Notes under the pieces: model-generated
Database searches by the model: none
The model's input: only the letters and a program-made list of their open reading frames with translations
Told to the model about the DNA's origin: nothing
Program-made: the position numbers and the translations under genes
Shown: positions 11,784 through 22,454 of the stretch, in pieces
How positions within the stretch are numbered: the first letter of the stretch is position 1
How the letters are laid out: every line of letters begins with the position of its first letter
Assembly: GCA_015499985.1 (NCBI GenBank)
Contig: JAAAUF010000561.1
Coordinates: 1-27,756, forward strand
Length of the DNA stretch: 27,756 nt
Origin: Haplosporangium gracile
Lineage: Eukaryota; Mortierellomycota; Mortierellomycetes; Mortierellales; Mortierellaceae
Direction of reading: 5' to 3'

Positions 11784-14495
11784 ATGTCTCTGAACCAGCA
11801 TATCTTTACCTTATTTCGCCGAATCCTTCTTCTCGACCAACAATCCTTCCTCTCTCCTTCCTTTTCTTTTTATTTATCATCCTCCTCTTTTCCCTCTTCT
11901 TCTTCTTCTTCCTGCTTCTGTTCTTCTTTCCTTCACCACTCGCCGCCCAGTTGCCTACATTATACCCCCGATACCTACAACACTGTCTTTTCTTACAACA
12001 ACAACTACAACACTGGTGATATCGATCCCAGCAGCATCAGCAACATTAACAACATGAACGTCCTTGGCATGAGCGATCGTCACTTTCGCCTAAAGTCTGG
12101 TCAGAGCCTTTCCGCGTCGCCTTCTCAATTGTCCTCCCTGTCCTCCTCCACCTCGTCCTCGTCCCTGTCGTCCAAGCTCAAAGGAAAGGACTCCTCCTCA
12201 GCCTCAGGACTGATCAACTCTCTCAAGAAAAAGTCGTCTGCCTCCACTCTATTCTCGCCCCTATCACCCGCCCTCTCCTCCACCGGACCATCAACAACCT
12301 TCACCTCATCCCTGACGCGATCCAAACGCAGCAGCAGCAGTCGCCCTCTCTGCTCCGCATCCTGTTTCTCCCCTCTCGACCTCCCCTCCGATATCTTTGT
12401 ATGCCTTCTCGAGTTCCTGACTCCGGCAGAGCTGTGGAAGCTGTCGATGGTGTCTCGTGAGATGCATAGACAGGTCAATGGGTTCATGTCCAAGGTCCAG
12501 CGGTTCAAGTACGGTGCGATCAGGATCCTTTACCAGGAGAACTCTGGAATCATGTATGTCTCACCCAGTAGTGCGAATGGAGGATCCCCTTCGCCCGTGC
12601 AGACCATCTTGGCCAGGATCAAGGGCGCGTCCAACCCACGGAGCCGCCAGTCTTATTGGGAAGCCCAGGGTGAGCTCTTGGTGACGATCATTTTGGAGGG
12701 GACTCCGTATGAGCCCAAACCAGGAAGTCGACCGGCCAAGGAGACAAGTACCAAATCTTCTTTCTCCCTTGAAACAACAGGAGCGCATACTCCCCAGATT
12801 CATGCTAATAGCGCCGACACCACCGTCACCATTATACCCTTGCTCGAAAGTGCAACGACACCACTATTTTCATCGATAATGACAACAGCTTCTACAGTAA
12901 TAACGACAACAACAACAATCATGCCAACATCTCCTTCGACATCGACACTGGTCTCATCTTATGCATCCGGATCCTCATCACAACTGAGCCTCGCATCCAC
13001 CGCCAACAAGACCATCGCAGAGGACACCATTCAAGTCCTAGGCCCTCTTCCCATGGACAGATTTCAAGCCATGGTGGACCTTTTGTTCGACCCCAACATC
13101 GTCTACCTCAACCACCGTCGAGCCATCATTAATTGCGCACGGTATGTCTCAGCAAGCATCGCCGATTATTTCAAGGAGGCTCTCAGCACCAAGGACCCCT
13201 TAGACCCAGTGTTTCATGCAACCTTCCTCAAGCAATATACCGTCAGGACGGGGCCTTACCTCGCCGTGTTTCTCTACGACAGCGGCGCCGAGGACAGCAG
13301 CAACGACGACGAAGACGGGCTGCCCCTGGGGCCCTCGACCCAGCCAAGGACATCACAACGATCGACCCTGGTCGCGCCTCCCTCTCGTCTACAAAAGTAC
13401 TTCCAGGTCATGCTGTGGCATCGTTGCATGTCTGACCTGATTGCGCTCTACAATCGCATCCAGCGACAACATGTGCATGTCACTCCCTTTTTCTCTTCCA
13501 AGAAGTCCACGAGCCCAGAGCCGCTCGAGCCCATGCCAGAGTCGAACAGGGCTGTTTGTTGTCAGGACATGCCAGCCAGCATTCCCTCGCCCACCGCCTC
13601 TCCCGTGATGCAAGAGACTTACCCCTTTTGCTGCAATGCGCACTCGCTCGTCTTCACGACCCATTATCCCGCCAGTATTCCCATCCCATACCCAATACGC
13701 CAAAAGTTCCGTCGCATGGCCCAGAAGCTACAAACTAAGAATCTTTGGGCGGTCGTCCTTCAAGGTCATGGCGCTAACGCTGCTCAGTGGGAGGAGTCTC
13801 CTATCGGTCGACACATCCAATACACAGGATCAACAGAGAAGCTCCAGTTCTGTAACGGATTTGCTCGCCCCATCTCTCCAGCGACCATGGCGGCAGTGGT
13901 GGCATCGGGATCAACGACATCACCATCCTCTTCCATCCACAAGCAACGGCGCGAGATGGACGATGAGGAGCTGGTGCTGAGACGTCATCGGATCGAGGAG
14001 CGCATCAGACAGGATACACTCATGAAGCAGGAACTGCTCTCGCTTTGTCTGATGGCCTGTGGTCTCTTTATGGTTGACGGTCGCTCTCGTCATATCCCCC
14101 CGACCCTCATGTCGCTCCTGAGACGCTACGGACCTTGGGACAAGGGAGTCTGGCGTGAGGGAGAATGGAGACGATCGGCCATCGACTTGTCTTCTGGAGC
14201 CGGATCAGAGGAAGGGGCAGGAGGAGCCCACAGTAAGAAAAAGAATCTGTCGCCATTGTCGTCGTTGAACTTTTCGTCGCTCCGAGGAGGAGCAGCAGCA
14301 GTCGACGGAGTGCACACGGAGGAGGCAGCCAGGGATGACAACAAGAACGAGCGGGGATCATGGCAGAACCTTTGTATTGCTGCCATCCAGTTTATGGCGC
14401 ACGAGAACTTGACCTGGGGCGGTGCGACCGGGAATGAGGAGCTTAGCCGACTCCGAGTCACCATCAACTCCTCCCAGTGGATCTACCACGAGTAA
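11784..14495 (+). CDS. F-box domain protein, orphan C-terminal region
   Basis: A single intronless frame. The chosen ATG (AAAAAATGTCT, A at -3) gives 903 aa. The frame stays open upstream to an ATG at 11658, and later in-frame ATGs exist at 12054 and 12069. Codons ending in C or T from about 11955 suggest translation begins before 12054. The F-box lies at about residues 196-236: SPLDLPSDIFVCLLEFLTP, then ELWKLSMVSREMH, a typical Leu-Pro start and Trp-Leu core. Before it is Ser-rich disordered sequence; after it come roughly 660 residues with Ser/Thr-rich linkers and several conserved-looking blocks (LPMDRFQAMVDLLFDP, HRRAIINCARYVSAS, LWAVVLQGHG). I see no WD40, leucine-rich or kelch repeats, so the substrate-binding part is unassigned. 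F-box proteins bind Skp1 and bring substrates to SCF ubiquitin ligases; that role is inferred from the domain. Confidence 0.85.
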   Translation: MSLNQHIFTLFRRILLLDQQSFLSPSFSFYLSSSSFPSSSSSSCFCSSFLHHSPPSCLHYTPDTYNTVFSYNNNYNTGDIDPSSISNINNMNVLGMSDRHFRLKSGQSLSASPSQLSSLSSSTSSSSLSSKLKGKDSSSASGLINSLKKKSSASTLFSPLSPALSSTGPSTTFTSSLTRSKRSSSSRPLCSASCFSPLDLPSDIFVCLLEFLTPAELWKLSMVSREMHRQVNGFMSKVQRFKYGAIRILYQENSGIMYVSPSSANGGSPSPVQTILARIKGASNPRSRQSYWEAQGELLVTIILEGTPYEPKPGSRPAKETSTKSSFSLETTGAHTPQIHANSADTTVTIIPLLESATTPLFSSIMTTASTVITTTTTIMPTSPSTSTLVSSYASGSSSQLSLASTANKTIAEDTIQVLGPLPMDRFQAMVDLLFDPNIVYLNHRRAIINCARYVSASIADYFKEALSTKDPLDPVFHATFLKQYTVRTGPYLAVFLYDSGAEDSSNDDEDGLPLGPSTQPRTSQRSTLVAPPSRLQKYFQVMLWHRCMSDLIALYNRIQRQHVHVTPFFSSKKSTSPEPLEPMPESNRAVCCQDMPASIPSPTASPVMQETYPFCCNAHSLVFTTHYPASIPIPYPIRQKFRRMAQKLQTKNLWAVVLQGHGANAAQWEESPIGRHIQYTGSTEKLQFCNGFARPISPATMAAVVASGSTTSPSSSIHKQRREMDDEELVLRRHRIEERIRQDTLMKQELLSLCLMACGLFMVDGRSRHIPPTLMSLLRRYGPWDKGVWREGEWRRSAIDLSSGAGSEEGAGGAHSKKKNLSPLSSLNFSSLRGGAAAVDGVHTEEAARDDNKNERGSWQNLCIAAIQFMAHENLTWGGATGNEELSRLRVTINSSQWIYHE

Positions 14496-14505
14496 ACTAA
14501 TAATG

Positions 14506-14511
14506 AATAAA
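14506..14511 (+). promoter_or_regulatory. Possible polyadenylation signal of the F-box gene
   Basis: AATAAA 11 nt past the stop codon. This is unusually close, so a later signal may be the one used. Confidence 0.35.
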
Positions 14512-15505
14512 ATCATCATGTGATCACAATTTCGTTTTTTTTTCCACGCGCATTTTTTTTTTTTTGGCTTGCACAGCAAAGATCGCGACTCTGCCCTGAC
14601 GACGATGAGGAATGCAAACAACGCGAACGCAGCCTTTGGTCAACCTCAAGGTTTCCTTTTGTTTTTTGTTTGCACCGAGGATACGTCCAGCGGGAGGTGT
14701 GTGCATCTACCTACGTCGTCAGTTTGCTCACCAAGAAATATCGCCGAGAGCAGCCATAGCGACATGACAAAGGTAGTGGCAGGATCAGGAGCAGAATGTC
14801 GGTAATGACTGCCTCTCTCTTCCGAACAAGGGACTTTAGACAGGAAGAAATGCCGAGACTGATCCCCTGCAGGGTGGTGGTAGGATGGTGATGGGTTGTT
14901 GATAATACCTCCGCTGATGATCTCTCTGAGAGAGACGAGATATGCTGCTGCTACATCTGCATACAAAAAAAAGAGGCTCTTTTTGACATAGATACGGATA
15001 CACTCATTCACACACTGATGCAACTAATGAGTACTGATCGGCGAGTGACTTTTGTGATACCATTTAGCCAGCCACCATTGCTGTCCATCACCTTTTCTAC
15101 GTCTTTCTTTCTCTCTTCCTTTTACGCACACTTACCTCACCATTCCGTCTCTTCTGTATATTTCACTCGTTGATAATTCACTCCCTTTCTTCTCCACATA
15201 GACATTGTCTTTCTCTTGCCACTAGTCTCTCCACTCTCCACACACTCCTTCTCACTCCCTATTAACACATCAAACCCGATAGATAGATACATACATACGT
15301 CTCAAACACATATCTTCGTAAGTAATGTTTGAACAAAGTCGGCATGTCAAAATTCTACGTTGGACCCTGCATGCATCAAGAAACAGTATCTGTGCGCACG
15401 AAAAAAAAAGATGGGCGAGGCTTTTGCATCAAAACCCTGATTCTCGCTCTTTGTATCTTTCTCTCTCTTTCTTGTCAAATCACAAACAGACAAATCATCA
15501 GCTCG
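14512..15505. other. Intergenic: F-box 3' region and GATA-factor promoter and leader
   Basis: About 1 kb with no supported gene. It contains T runs near 14535 and 14556, a perfect inverted repeat TCTCTCT-G-AGAGAGA at 14921-14935, the palindrome CCCTGCAGGG at 14865-14874, a small GATA/CATA microsatellite at 15279-15298, and a C/T-rich leader before the GATA-factor start. WGATAR sites occur at 14900-14905, 15171-15176 and 15281-15286. Confidence 0.55.
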
Positions 15506-18500
15506 ATGGATCCTGTACATCCTTCACATCCAAAGCTATCAGCAGCATCGACTTCCTCTCGCCCAGGTCCAGACCCAGACCCCAAGAAGAGAGGCCCACT
15601 GCAGCCGCAACCGCAGCCGCTACCTGTGGCAGATTCCGGGGACTCGTCTCCGTGGCAGACCGGCCAGTGCAATGTCGCTGTCAAGATCAAGCCCGCAGCC
15701 AAACAAGAAAAACAACAGATGCAGACGCAGATGCAGACAAGAAAGCGCACACAACAAGAGACTGACCACCAGGACCCGTCTCTCGAGCCCCTCAGAAAAC
15801 GTCAAAACTCTAGGTCGGCTTCCCATACTCCACCTTGTGGTCAACTCTCATCGCAAGTTACGCTTGGGTTTGTACCGTGTCCGCGAGAAGATTCGGTGGA
15901 TGCCAGTAACACAGACTTTTCGAGCAGTCAGGGTATCCGTGACCTGCCGCTTCACCATGCCTCTCCGATGATAACGCCGTTCCCGGGACTTGTTGGACGG
16001 CAAGATTTTGACCAGAGAAGGCACAGTCTCGGTAATCATAACTTTGCAGAAAAAGTAGAGAAGTCACCCATGCAGCAACCACTCGATCTTGACGTGAGTG
16101 AGTCGGCCGACCCTGCAGCGACCATAGTCCATGCGTCGTCGTCCAGTCGTACATACTCATCCATGATTTTATTGGGCGATGACGAGAACACACTCTCGCC
16201 GCATGTCTCCAGCAAACAACCATCGGTGTTTTCACCATCCGTCGGTCAAGTCAAGACAGAGGAGGATACCGCGGCCGGTATCTCTTGTCAGTCAGCGGAA
16301 GGTCTGGCTTTAATCCCCAACGAGGAGCTCAACCAAAGCGGTCAAGCTGAAGGCGAGGAACCAACATACGTGATCATCTCCCCCCAGTCCACAGGGGCTC
16401 CTGGTGGCATTCTTTCGGACGAAGCCTGGACCCACTTTGGGCAAGCAACCACCTCCTCTGACAGTCTGGTCTCCTACACTCCCGTCCAGTACCAGCATCA
16501 AGCTCAACAGGAACAGCAATCATCCTTTGGTACACTCATCCAGCAATCCCAGCCACACACGACCCAAGCACCTTTGCCAGGCATCAAGGAAATCTCAGGT
16601 TTCTACCAAAGTGTTCCTTTACCCGGGTCGTCGATGCTTGATCGCAGCCATTATGCTATTGGACCCCAAGGCGCTCACCACGCACCTGCACAGTATATAG
16701 GACTCTACAACACTGCCCACTACGCCTCTGCTCCTGAAATGGGACTTCTATCTATGCCGCATCCATATCCTATCCCAATGGGGTTTCACGAGATTCCTCT
16801 CTCGAGACGACGACGCGAGCGTCGCCACCATCAAACGCCCTGTGGAACCTCTAGTCACCATGATCCGTCGCGACAGCAGCAGTCTAGACTCAAGGCCGTG
16901 GATCTTTCTGGCGCGAACGAGTTGCTGGAATCACCGAGCATGACTATTCGATCCGAATCCTTCAAGCAAGAGCGCGACACCGCCGTTTCCGAGGGTCCAC
17001 AATCAAACCGCCGTCATGCTGTTCAAGACCGAGACCCTGACCCCAAGGCATGCAACAACTGTCAAACTACCACAACCCCTAGCTGGAGACGGTGTCCTAA
17101 GGGTCGAATCCTCCTTTGCAACGCCTGTGGATTATACCAGAAGCTTCATGGAAAGTCGCGACCTCACTATCTGGCCAAGGATGGAACTATCAAGGTCCAG
17201 CGCATTGTCCCCGAGCATGCCCCTTGCGTTCAATGCCACACTCGCACAAGTCCGACTTGGAAGAAGGGTCCAAAGGGCGAAGCGATCTGCCATGCTTGCA
17301 GTACTACCATGAAGCTCGAGCGATCTCAGAGCAAGGGCAAGGTTCCCAGGATCGAGTACTCGAGCTCTGCTGATATGACGTCTGTCGTTTCGGAAAGCAT
17401 GTACCCTGGTGAGACTTCGGGTGGCGAGTATCCTGAGGCAATGGCGATGAGAGGATTCCACCCTCATGGATTCGGCATCGGAGCTGGTGGTGACTTGGCG
17501 TCGTCGTCATCTTATGGCGATGTTGAAAGTGTGCAGCGCTGGCCTCGCTCTTCCTCTACACGAAATTCTGCCAGAATGACCCAACAAGGCGGCTACTTCG
17601 TCGACCATTCCGCAAGATCGGGTGTGAACCAGTACCAAAGCAATCGGTCTCTTGTCTACGGCTTCGGACAATTCGGGCCGGCATATGGGTTGGCGCAGTA
17701 CGGTGAATATGACACGAGTGGGTACAGCCTTGCGAACCTGCATGCCGCCTACCCATTGAGCCCTGGTGGATGGCAGCCTGAAGTTGCAGCATACAGTTCT
17801 GGAACCTACCCTCATGCCTCAGGACCATTTACGTTCGAGTCGTCGCCGCCCCAGCAAGGTCAGTCGTTCCATCAACAACGCGAGGCAATGGGATTGCTGC
17901 GAATGGGCTCTTCTTCGTCTGCTCTCCCTGCATCAACACAGTCGCCGCCTGAGGGACAGCAACTCCTGGTACCTTACAGGCGGCCAACCCAAGCCAGCTA
18001 TCTCGCTTGGGGACAGGCTCAGCAGCCTCGTCCGCCACAGTCCTCGTTGCACTCGGCTGTCTGGGGTGCAGGCGGCAATGAAGGGAGCGGTGGTCCAGCT
18101 CTGGGTATGTCCTCGGATGTCTCCTCACAAGACCAGCAACAGCAGCACCGGATGTTTTTGATCAACCAGCGCTCAGGTTCAACTAACTCGCGTCAAGATC
18201 TCTTGAGCCAAGGTCTCTCGCATTTCGCTACTACTATAGCATCAAGCGAGGCGGCGGTTCTTCGATTGGATCGTCATAAGGCACAGCAGCATGCGCACCA
18301 CGAGCCTCTTATGCACCACCAGGCACATTATCTCCAGCAACAACAAGAGCATTCTCAGGCACATCCGTATTCTTCTTACCCGGCTTCGATCCCAGCCCGC
18401 AGCCACAGTCCGAGCCAAGACCAGAAGAACCGGGACTACGAGGCCGCCCTCCAATCCTATGTCCAAGCAGGAGGATCTGACGATGCAGGCATGCCATCGC

Positions 18501-19273
18501 ATCCCGTCACAATGGGTGGTGCAACTGTAGATGCGACTGTCGAGCAGGTCACAGGAGCAGCAGGAGCGACGTCAGCAGTCGCAAACCCAGGCCTGAAGAA
18601 GGACTCCTCCTCCTCCTCCGCTGACCAAGAGGGTTTCATCGATGATCCATACAGTAACGATGATAGAGACAAGATGACAAAGAGTGAGAGCAACTTGGAG
18701 GCCATGGCGGTCGAGACTTTGGCTAATACCTTCTTCGATCGACAGAACTCCACCACCACTGCGCCGTCGCCCGTCTCCGAGTCCGGCCTGAGTTTGCATT
18801 CAGCGGCAGCAGCTACAGCTACATCAACGACGATGTCGACGGCGTACACGCCAGTTGTTGTAACCGAGGTCCAGAGGCAGAAGAAGAGTAACGGACCGGC
18901 TATCGTCGACGTTGAGGGAAAGGCATTGTCATCGTCGTCATCTTTAGAGTCGCACAAATTGTTGCAACAGCAGTATCAACAACAGCATGAGCCTACTGCA
19001 CCCTCTACATCAGCACAAAGATCAGGACGGAACACATCTACACCTACAGCTGCGCCTGCGTCTACGTCAACGTCAGCAGCCTCGGCGATTCCCGAGGAGG
19101 CTGGAAGTGGCGAGGGAGGCTCGGGTGGCCATCGTCCTCGACGAAGCGAGCGAAGTCGCGCTACCCCAGCAGGCGCAAGCGCAAGCGCCCCGTCTGCTGC
19201 TGGTGCTGTCGCCCCCAAGGCAGTCAAGAAACAGGAGGGACTGATGAGCCAGCACCTTAACAGACGACATTGA
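15506..19273 (+). CDS. GATA-type transcription factor with two adjacent zinc fingers
   Basis: An intronless frame of 1255 aa from the chosen ATG. The frame is open further upstream, with another ATG at 15344, but that segment translates a C/T-rich leader into a hydrophobic stretch unlikely in a nuclear factor. Finger 1 has cysteines 516, 519, 538 and 541 (CX2C-X18-CX2C), with TTPSWRRCPKGRILLCNACG and the basic tail YQKLHGKSRPHYL. Finger 2, 32 residues on, has cysteines 574, 577, 595 and 598 (CX2C-X17-CX2C) with TSPTWKKGPKGE, but ends CHACSTTMKL instead of the usual CNACGL. The rest is low complexity: Gln/His-rich, Ser runs and Pro, with basic clusters SRRRRERRHH (before the fingers) and RPRRSERSR (near the C-terminus) as possible nuclear signals. 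Fungal GATA factors control nitrogen use, iron uptake, light response and development; which applies cannot be told from the sequence. Confidence 0.9.
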   Translation: MDPVHPSHPKLSAASTSSRPGPDPDPKKRGPLQPQPQPLPVADSGDSSPWQTGQCNVAVKIKPAAKQEKQQMQTQMQTRKRTQQETDHQDPSLEPLRKRQNSRSASHTPPCGQLSSQVTLGFVPCPREDSVDASNTDFSSSQGIRDLPLHHASPMITPFPGLVGRQDFDQRRHSLGNHNFAEKVEKSPMQQPLDLDVSESADPAATIVHASSSSRTYSSMILLGDDENTLSPHVSSKQPSVFSPSVGQVKTEEDTAAGISCQSAEGLALIPNEELNQSGQAEGEEPTYVIISPQSTGAPGGILSDEAWTHFGQATTSSDSLVSYTPVQYQHQAQQEQQSSFGTLIQQSQPHTTQAPLPGIKEISGFYQSVPLPGSSMLDRSHYAIGPQGAHHAPAQYIGLYNTAHYASAPEMGLLSMPHPYPIPMGFHEIPLSRRRRERRHHQTPCGTSSHHDPSRQQQSRLKAVDLSGANELLESPSMTIRSESFKQERDTAVSEGPQSNRRHAVQDRDPDPKACNNCQTTTTPSWRRCPKGRILLCNACGLYQKLHGKSRPHYLAKDGTIKVQRIVPEHAPCVQCHTRTSPTWKKGPKGEAICHACSTTMKLERSQSKGKVPRIEYSSSADMTSVVSESMYPGETSGGEYPEAMAMRGFHPHGFGIGAGGDLASSSSYGDVESVQRWPRSSSTRNSARMTQQGGYFVDHSARSGVNQYQSNRSLVYGFGQFGPAYGLAQYGEYDTSGYSLANLHAAYPLSPGGWQPEVAAYSSGTYPHASGPFTFESSPPQQGQSFHQQREAMGLLRMGSSSSALPASTQSPPEGQQLLVPYRRPTQASYLAWGQAQQPRPPQSSLHSAVWGAGGNEGSGGPALGMSSDVSSQDQQQQHRMFLINQRSGSTNSRQDLLSQGLSHFATTIASSEAAVLRLDRHKAQQHAHHEPLMHHQAHYLQQQQEHSQAHPYSSYPASIPARSHSPSQDQKNRDYEAALQSYVQAGGSDDAGMPSHPVTMGGATVDATVEQVTGAAGATSAVANPGLKKDSSSSSADQEGFIDDPYSNDDRDKMTKSESNLEAMAVETLANTFFDRQNSTTTAPSPVSESGLSLHSAAAATATSTTMSTAYTPVVVTEVQRQKKSNGPAIVDVEGKALSSSSSLESHKLLQQQYQQQHEPTAPSTSAQRSGRNTSTPTAAPASTSTSAASAIPEEAGSGEGGSGGHRPRRSERSRATPAGASASAPSAAGAVAPKAVKKQEGLMSQHLNRRH

Positions 19274-19673
19274 ATGCATTACAGGGAGAGCGATATTTTC
19301 TCGCTGACGGGCTGACACACAGGAGAGGCATCTAACCTCTCCCTTCTCTTTCTGCTATAGCATACATTCATACATATTTTGTACATATCATTTCCCTTCA
19401 TTTCTCTCTAGCACAGTTTCGTCACGCATTCTTACACGTCCTTACACATCCACGTTCTGTACACCATGGCCATTTTGCCGCATTCACACTACCCAAAAAT
19501 TCAAAAATTGCAATACAAAGGAGAAGACGAGAAGAAGAAAAAAAAAAGATTGGCCTGCTTTTAATGAGAGTGAGGAGTTCAATGGTGATGGTATATGAAA
19601 AGTCTTTTGTTTTTGCTCCATGCCTGGGCAAAAAGTGACATTGATGTGAAAAAATGAACGATGGGTGCGTGTT
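19274..19673. other. Convergent 3' region between the GATA-factor gene and the TMEM135-like gene
   Basis: About 400 bp between two converging stop codons. It holds both 3' UTRs, AT-rich TACATA motifs near 19362-19390 and an A run at 19540-19548. I see no gene and no clear AATAAA on either strand. Confidence 0.5.
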
Positions 19674-22454
19674 TTAGTTTCTACCAAGAATGTGGTAGAT
19701 AAGCTTTGTCACAAAAGGTGAAAGAACTTGCTCCTCTTGTTGGTAGAACGACTATTATGAGAAAAAAGTTAGAAAAATTGGTAGCGTTATTTTTAGGAAA
19801 GTTTCAAGCAAAAAAATCAGGAAAAAAAAGCCTGCTCAGAAATCAACTAAGAGGACATACCATGATGAGAGACATGGCACAGGAGAACATCATGACCTCC
19901 CAGTGCTTTACGCCCTTGATCCAGTTCTTCTGATACAGAATCTTGTACAGCGACTCGGCCGCCTTGGGAAGGACATACATGGCCAATTCGGCTCTCCGGC
20001 TTTCCTGTTCGACCATAATGGCGGCTCCCGAGCAGGTCACACCGAATAGCCAGTAGATGTACTTGTTGTTGCTTTGGATCCACCCATTCTTGAACAGGTT
20101 ACGGTGCCCACAGATCTGGGACTGGTACAGGACCACAAAGACTGCGAGGAAGACTGAGGACCGGAGGGTGTTGAACGACGTCTTTGAGAACACATTTACA
20201 GGGCTAAAATAAGAAGAGAACGTGAAGGAGAATTAGAAAAGTTAGTATTGTTTTCGAAAGCTATATCTGTGCAAGTAGCCATAAAATTCTTTCCACTTAC
20301 TCGGCCATGAGTCGCTTCATGCGGAGAACGAGGAGGGGCACAAAGTTGAGGGTCGCATAGACGGGGAGAATGTTCTTGGTGACCTGGACAAACCGCTCAG
20401 CATTGTTGACTTTACAAGAGTCATAGGAAGGGTGAAGCACCGCACAGGGAATGAGGTCAGTGTACTCTGTCAATTTAGAGGCCGTCTCGACCGACTTTGC
20501 TGTGGGCTTGAACCGTTGAACCAATGCCTGGACCTGGCTCACATCGATTGGGAATCCACGCACACGAGCACGGTTGAATGCCAGGGCCTCTGGAGGGACA
20601 CGCGCAGTGTTGATCATGAACTTGAGGTACTCTGGTGGAATCGACTCGGGTTGCATCTAAGAAAGTCGCGTATGGGCCAATCAATCAGGTTTATAACACT
20701 GGTCAGATAAAGGTTCTCATATGAAGCAGTGTACGATAATTTACAATCAGTCGTCTACTTCTTTTCTTCCCGTGTCTCCGGACTTACAGTGTAGGCATAC
20801 ATGACTTGACCGCACGCGAGGGCAAAGAGTGCAGCGTCACCATGACGGAACGAGAACAATCCACGGTGCTTTCCTGCATTGTATACTCCCTGTCCCGCAC
20901 TGTTGTTATTGTCGATTGTTGTTTGTTGGTAGATATAATGCAGTCGAGGGATGACAAGTTATAGCGAAATAGTAAGGAAGGAAAAAAAAAAGAGGTAGAG
21001 AAGGGTTAGTAGCTGGTCTGAAAATCCACGTCCAATTCACGATTTGTCATCGCAATTGACCAAAATGCCGAGAGGGAATTAGCTGAGCCATGTCGGTGAA
21101 GCATGGACCAGTCAAGTTACAGTCCGTGGGTTCAGAGTAGGGAAAGGATTTCCTTCCGTCTTACCGGATAAGCATTTGCTGTGCAAAAGTGACCCTGCGT
21201 TCATGACTCTCGATTAGAATGGCGAGACCGGCAATGGCACCTGTAGCATTGTAACAGACGAGGAAAGAAAGTAGAAGATGTCCGCTGTTAGTTTCTTTGA
21301 AATAAAGAACCCCGATAGTAGTCAATCGTGAGAGCGTACAGTGATTGGGCGAAGTGCTTAAAAAGAGAACACGAAGAAGGTTGGAGAAAAGAAAAAAAAA
21401 TTACCAGCAATGGCTCCGTTCAGACGGTCGTCCTTCCCACGGTAAAGCTTCAATCCGTTGTTGACAAACTTCCATAAAAACGAGAAGACACCAAAGAACG
21501 ATCCGAAACGGATAGCATCAGCGCCAAAGAAGGACTCCTTGAAAATTTGTCCAAACAATACCCTACAAAGTGGACAGAGAAACAAGTGGATATAATAAGC
21601 AGAGTGTCTAGTCATCAAATACGACTATGCTGCACTTCGTATTGGTCGATCGACGATGCAGGTTCATTCTTGTCCATGGGACATGGCTCCGTTTTTGTGA
21701 TACGTACTTTCCCTTCATCAACTTGAGCATGCCCAAACAGAGATTGACCATGGCCTTCATTCCATAACTGACTCCGCCGGATCCTACAAAGATTGATATG
21801 AAGGAATAAGTCAGAGTAAGAATCAAGCATTCTCTCTTTTTTTCTTGATTCGATCAGTTGGAGCGAAAGCCAGATCAATTGTGCATCTGGCTGCTCCTCA
21901 ACCCATCATATAAAACCACACTTACGGATCGCTCCGAGGATAGAGTGCTTCAGGACTCCTTCAAAGTTGTTGCAGCGAGCAGAAAGATGGGGGATCGAGA
22001 CACCCGTCTTATAGTTTTTGCTCTTCTCGGCAGCTTCCTTGCCCTCTTTTGTACGGAAGCCGCGAGGACGCTTGCCATTGGGCCATCCATGTTTGTGGGT
22101 CGATCTGGACTTTTCATTCGAGTGAGACGAAGCTGAGTCCGAGTTATGGTTGTTGTTGCTCTTGTTAGTGGTGACGGTGGTGGCGGTGGTGGTGTTGCTG
22201 TTGGTTGTGGATTTGCGAGGGAGTGAAGCCTTGGTCATGATAGGACTATCGACATCAGAGGCACTGTAGATTGAGGAGGCGACTGAGGAGGGAGAGTTAC
22301 TGTCGTCATTGTTTAGGGATACATAAGAAGACGAGAGGGATGCGCCTTGAGGGATTGAGGCTGAGGTGGTATCGATCTGTTCAGGTGTAGAGGGAGGTTG
22401 TTCTCTGGCGGTACCGGAGGGCGAAGAGGAGCCGTTGTGGTCGGGATGGGACAT
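19674..22454 (-). CDS. TMEM135-like peroxisomal/mitochondrial multi-pass membrane protein
   Basis: Rebuilt as eight exons: 22454-21926, 21783-21708, 21562-21405, 21240-21165, 20899-20788, 20656-20301, 20203-19861 and 19751-19674 (1728 nt, 575 aa). All introns are GT..AG and the phases join. Residues 1-145 are Ser/Thr/Asn-rich and look disordered. The rest is membrane-associated with Gly-rich, Tim17-like segments. Two related units are visible: one near 250-317 (GLAILIESHERR, then QGVYN and HGDAALFALACGQVMYAY) and one near 490-553 (GAAIMVEQESRR, then AAESLYK and HWEVMMFSCAMSLIM). Each joins a small-residue helix to an E(S/Q)xxRR turn. TMEM135 in animals is a peroxisome and mitochondria-linked protein affecting lipid and cholesterol handling and mitochondrial dynamics; a matching role here is inferred. 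It is longer than human TMEM135 (about 458 aa), mainly by the N-terminal tail. The start has A at -3. Confidence 0.83.

Noticed and set aside
14900..15286. Three WGATAR sites upstream of the GATA-factor gene, suggesting self-regulation.
   Set aside because: About one to two such sites are expected by chance in 800 bp on two strands, so three is not persuasive without conservation.
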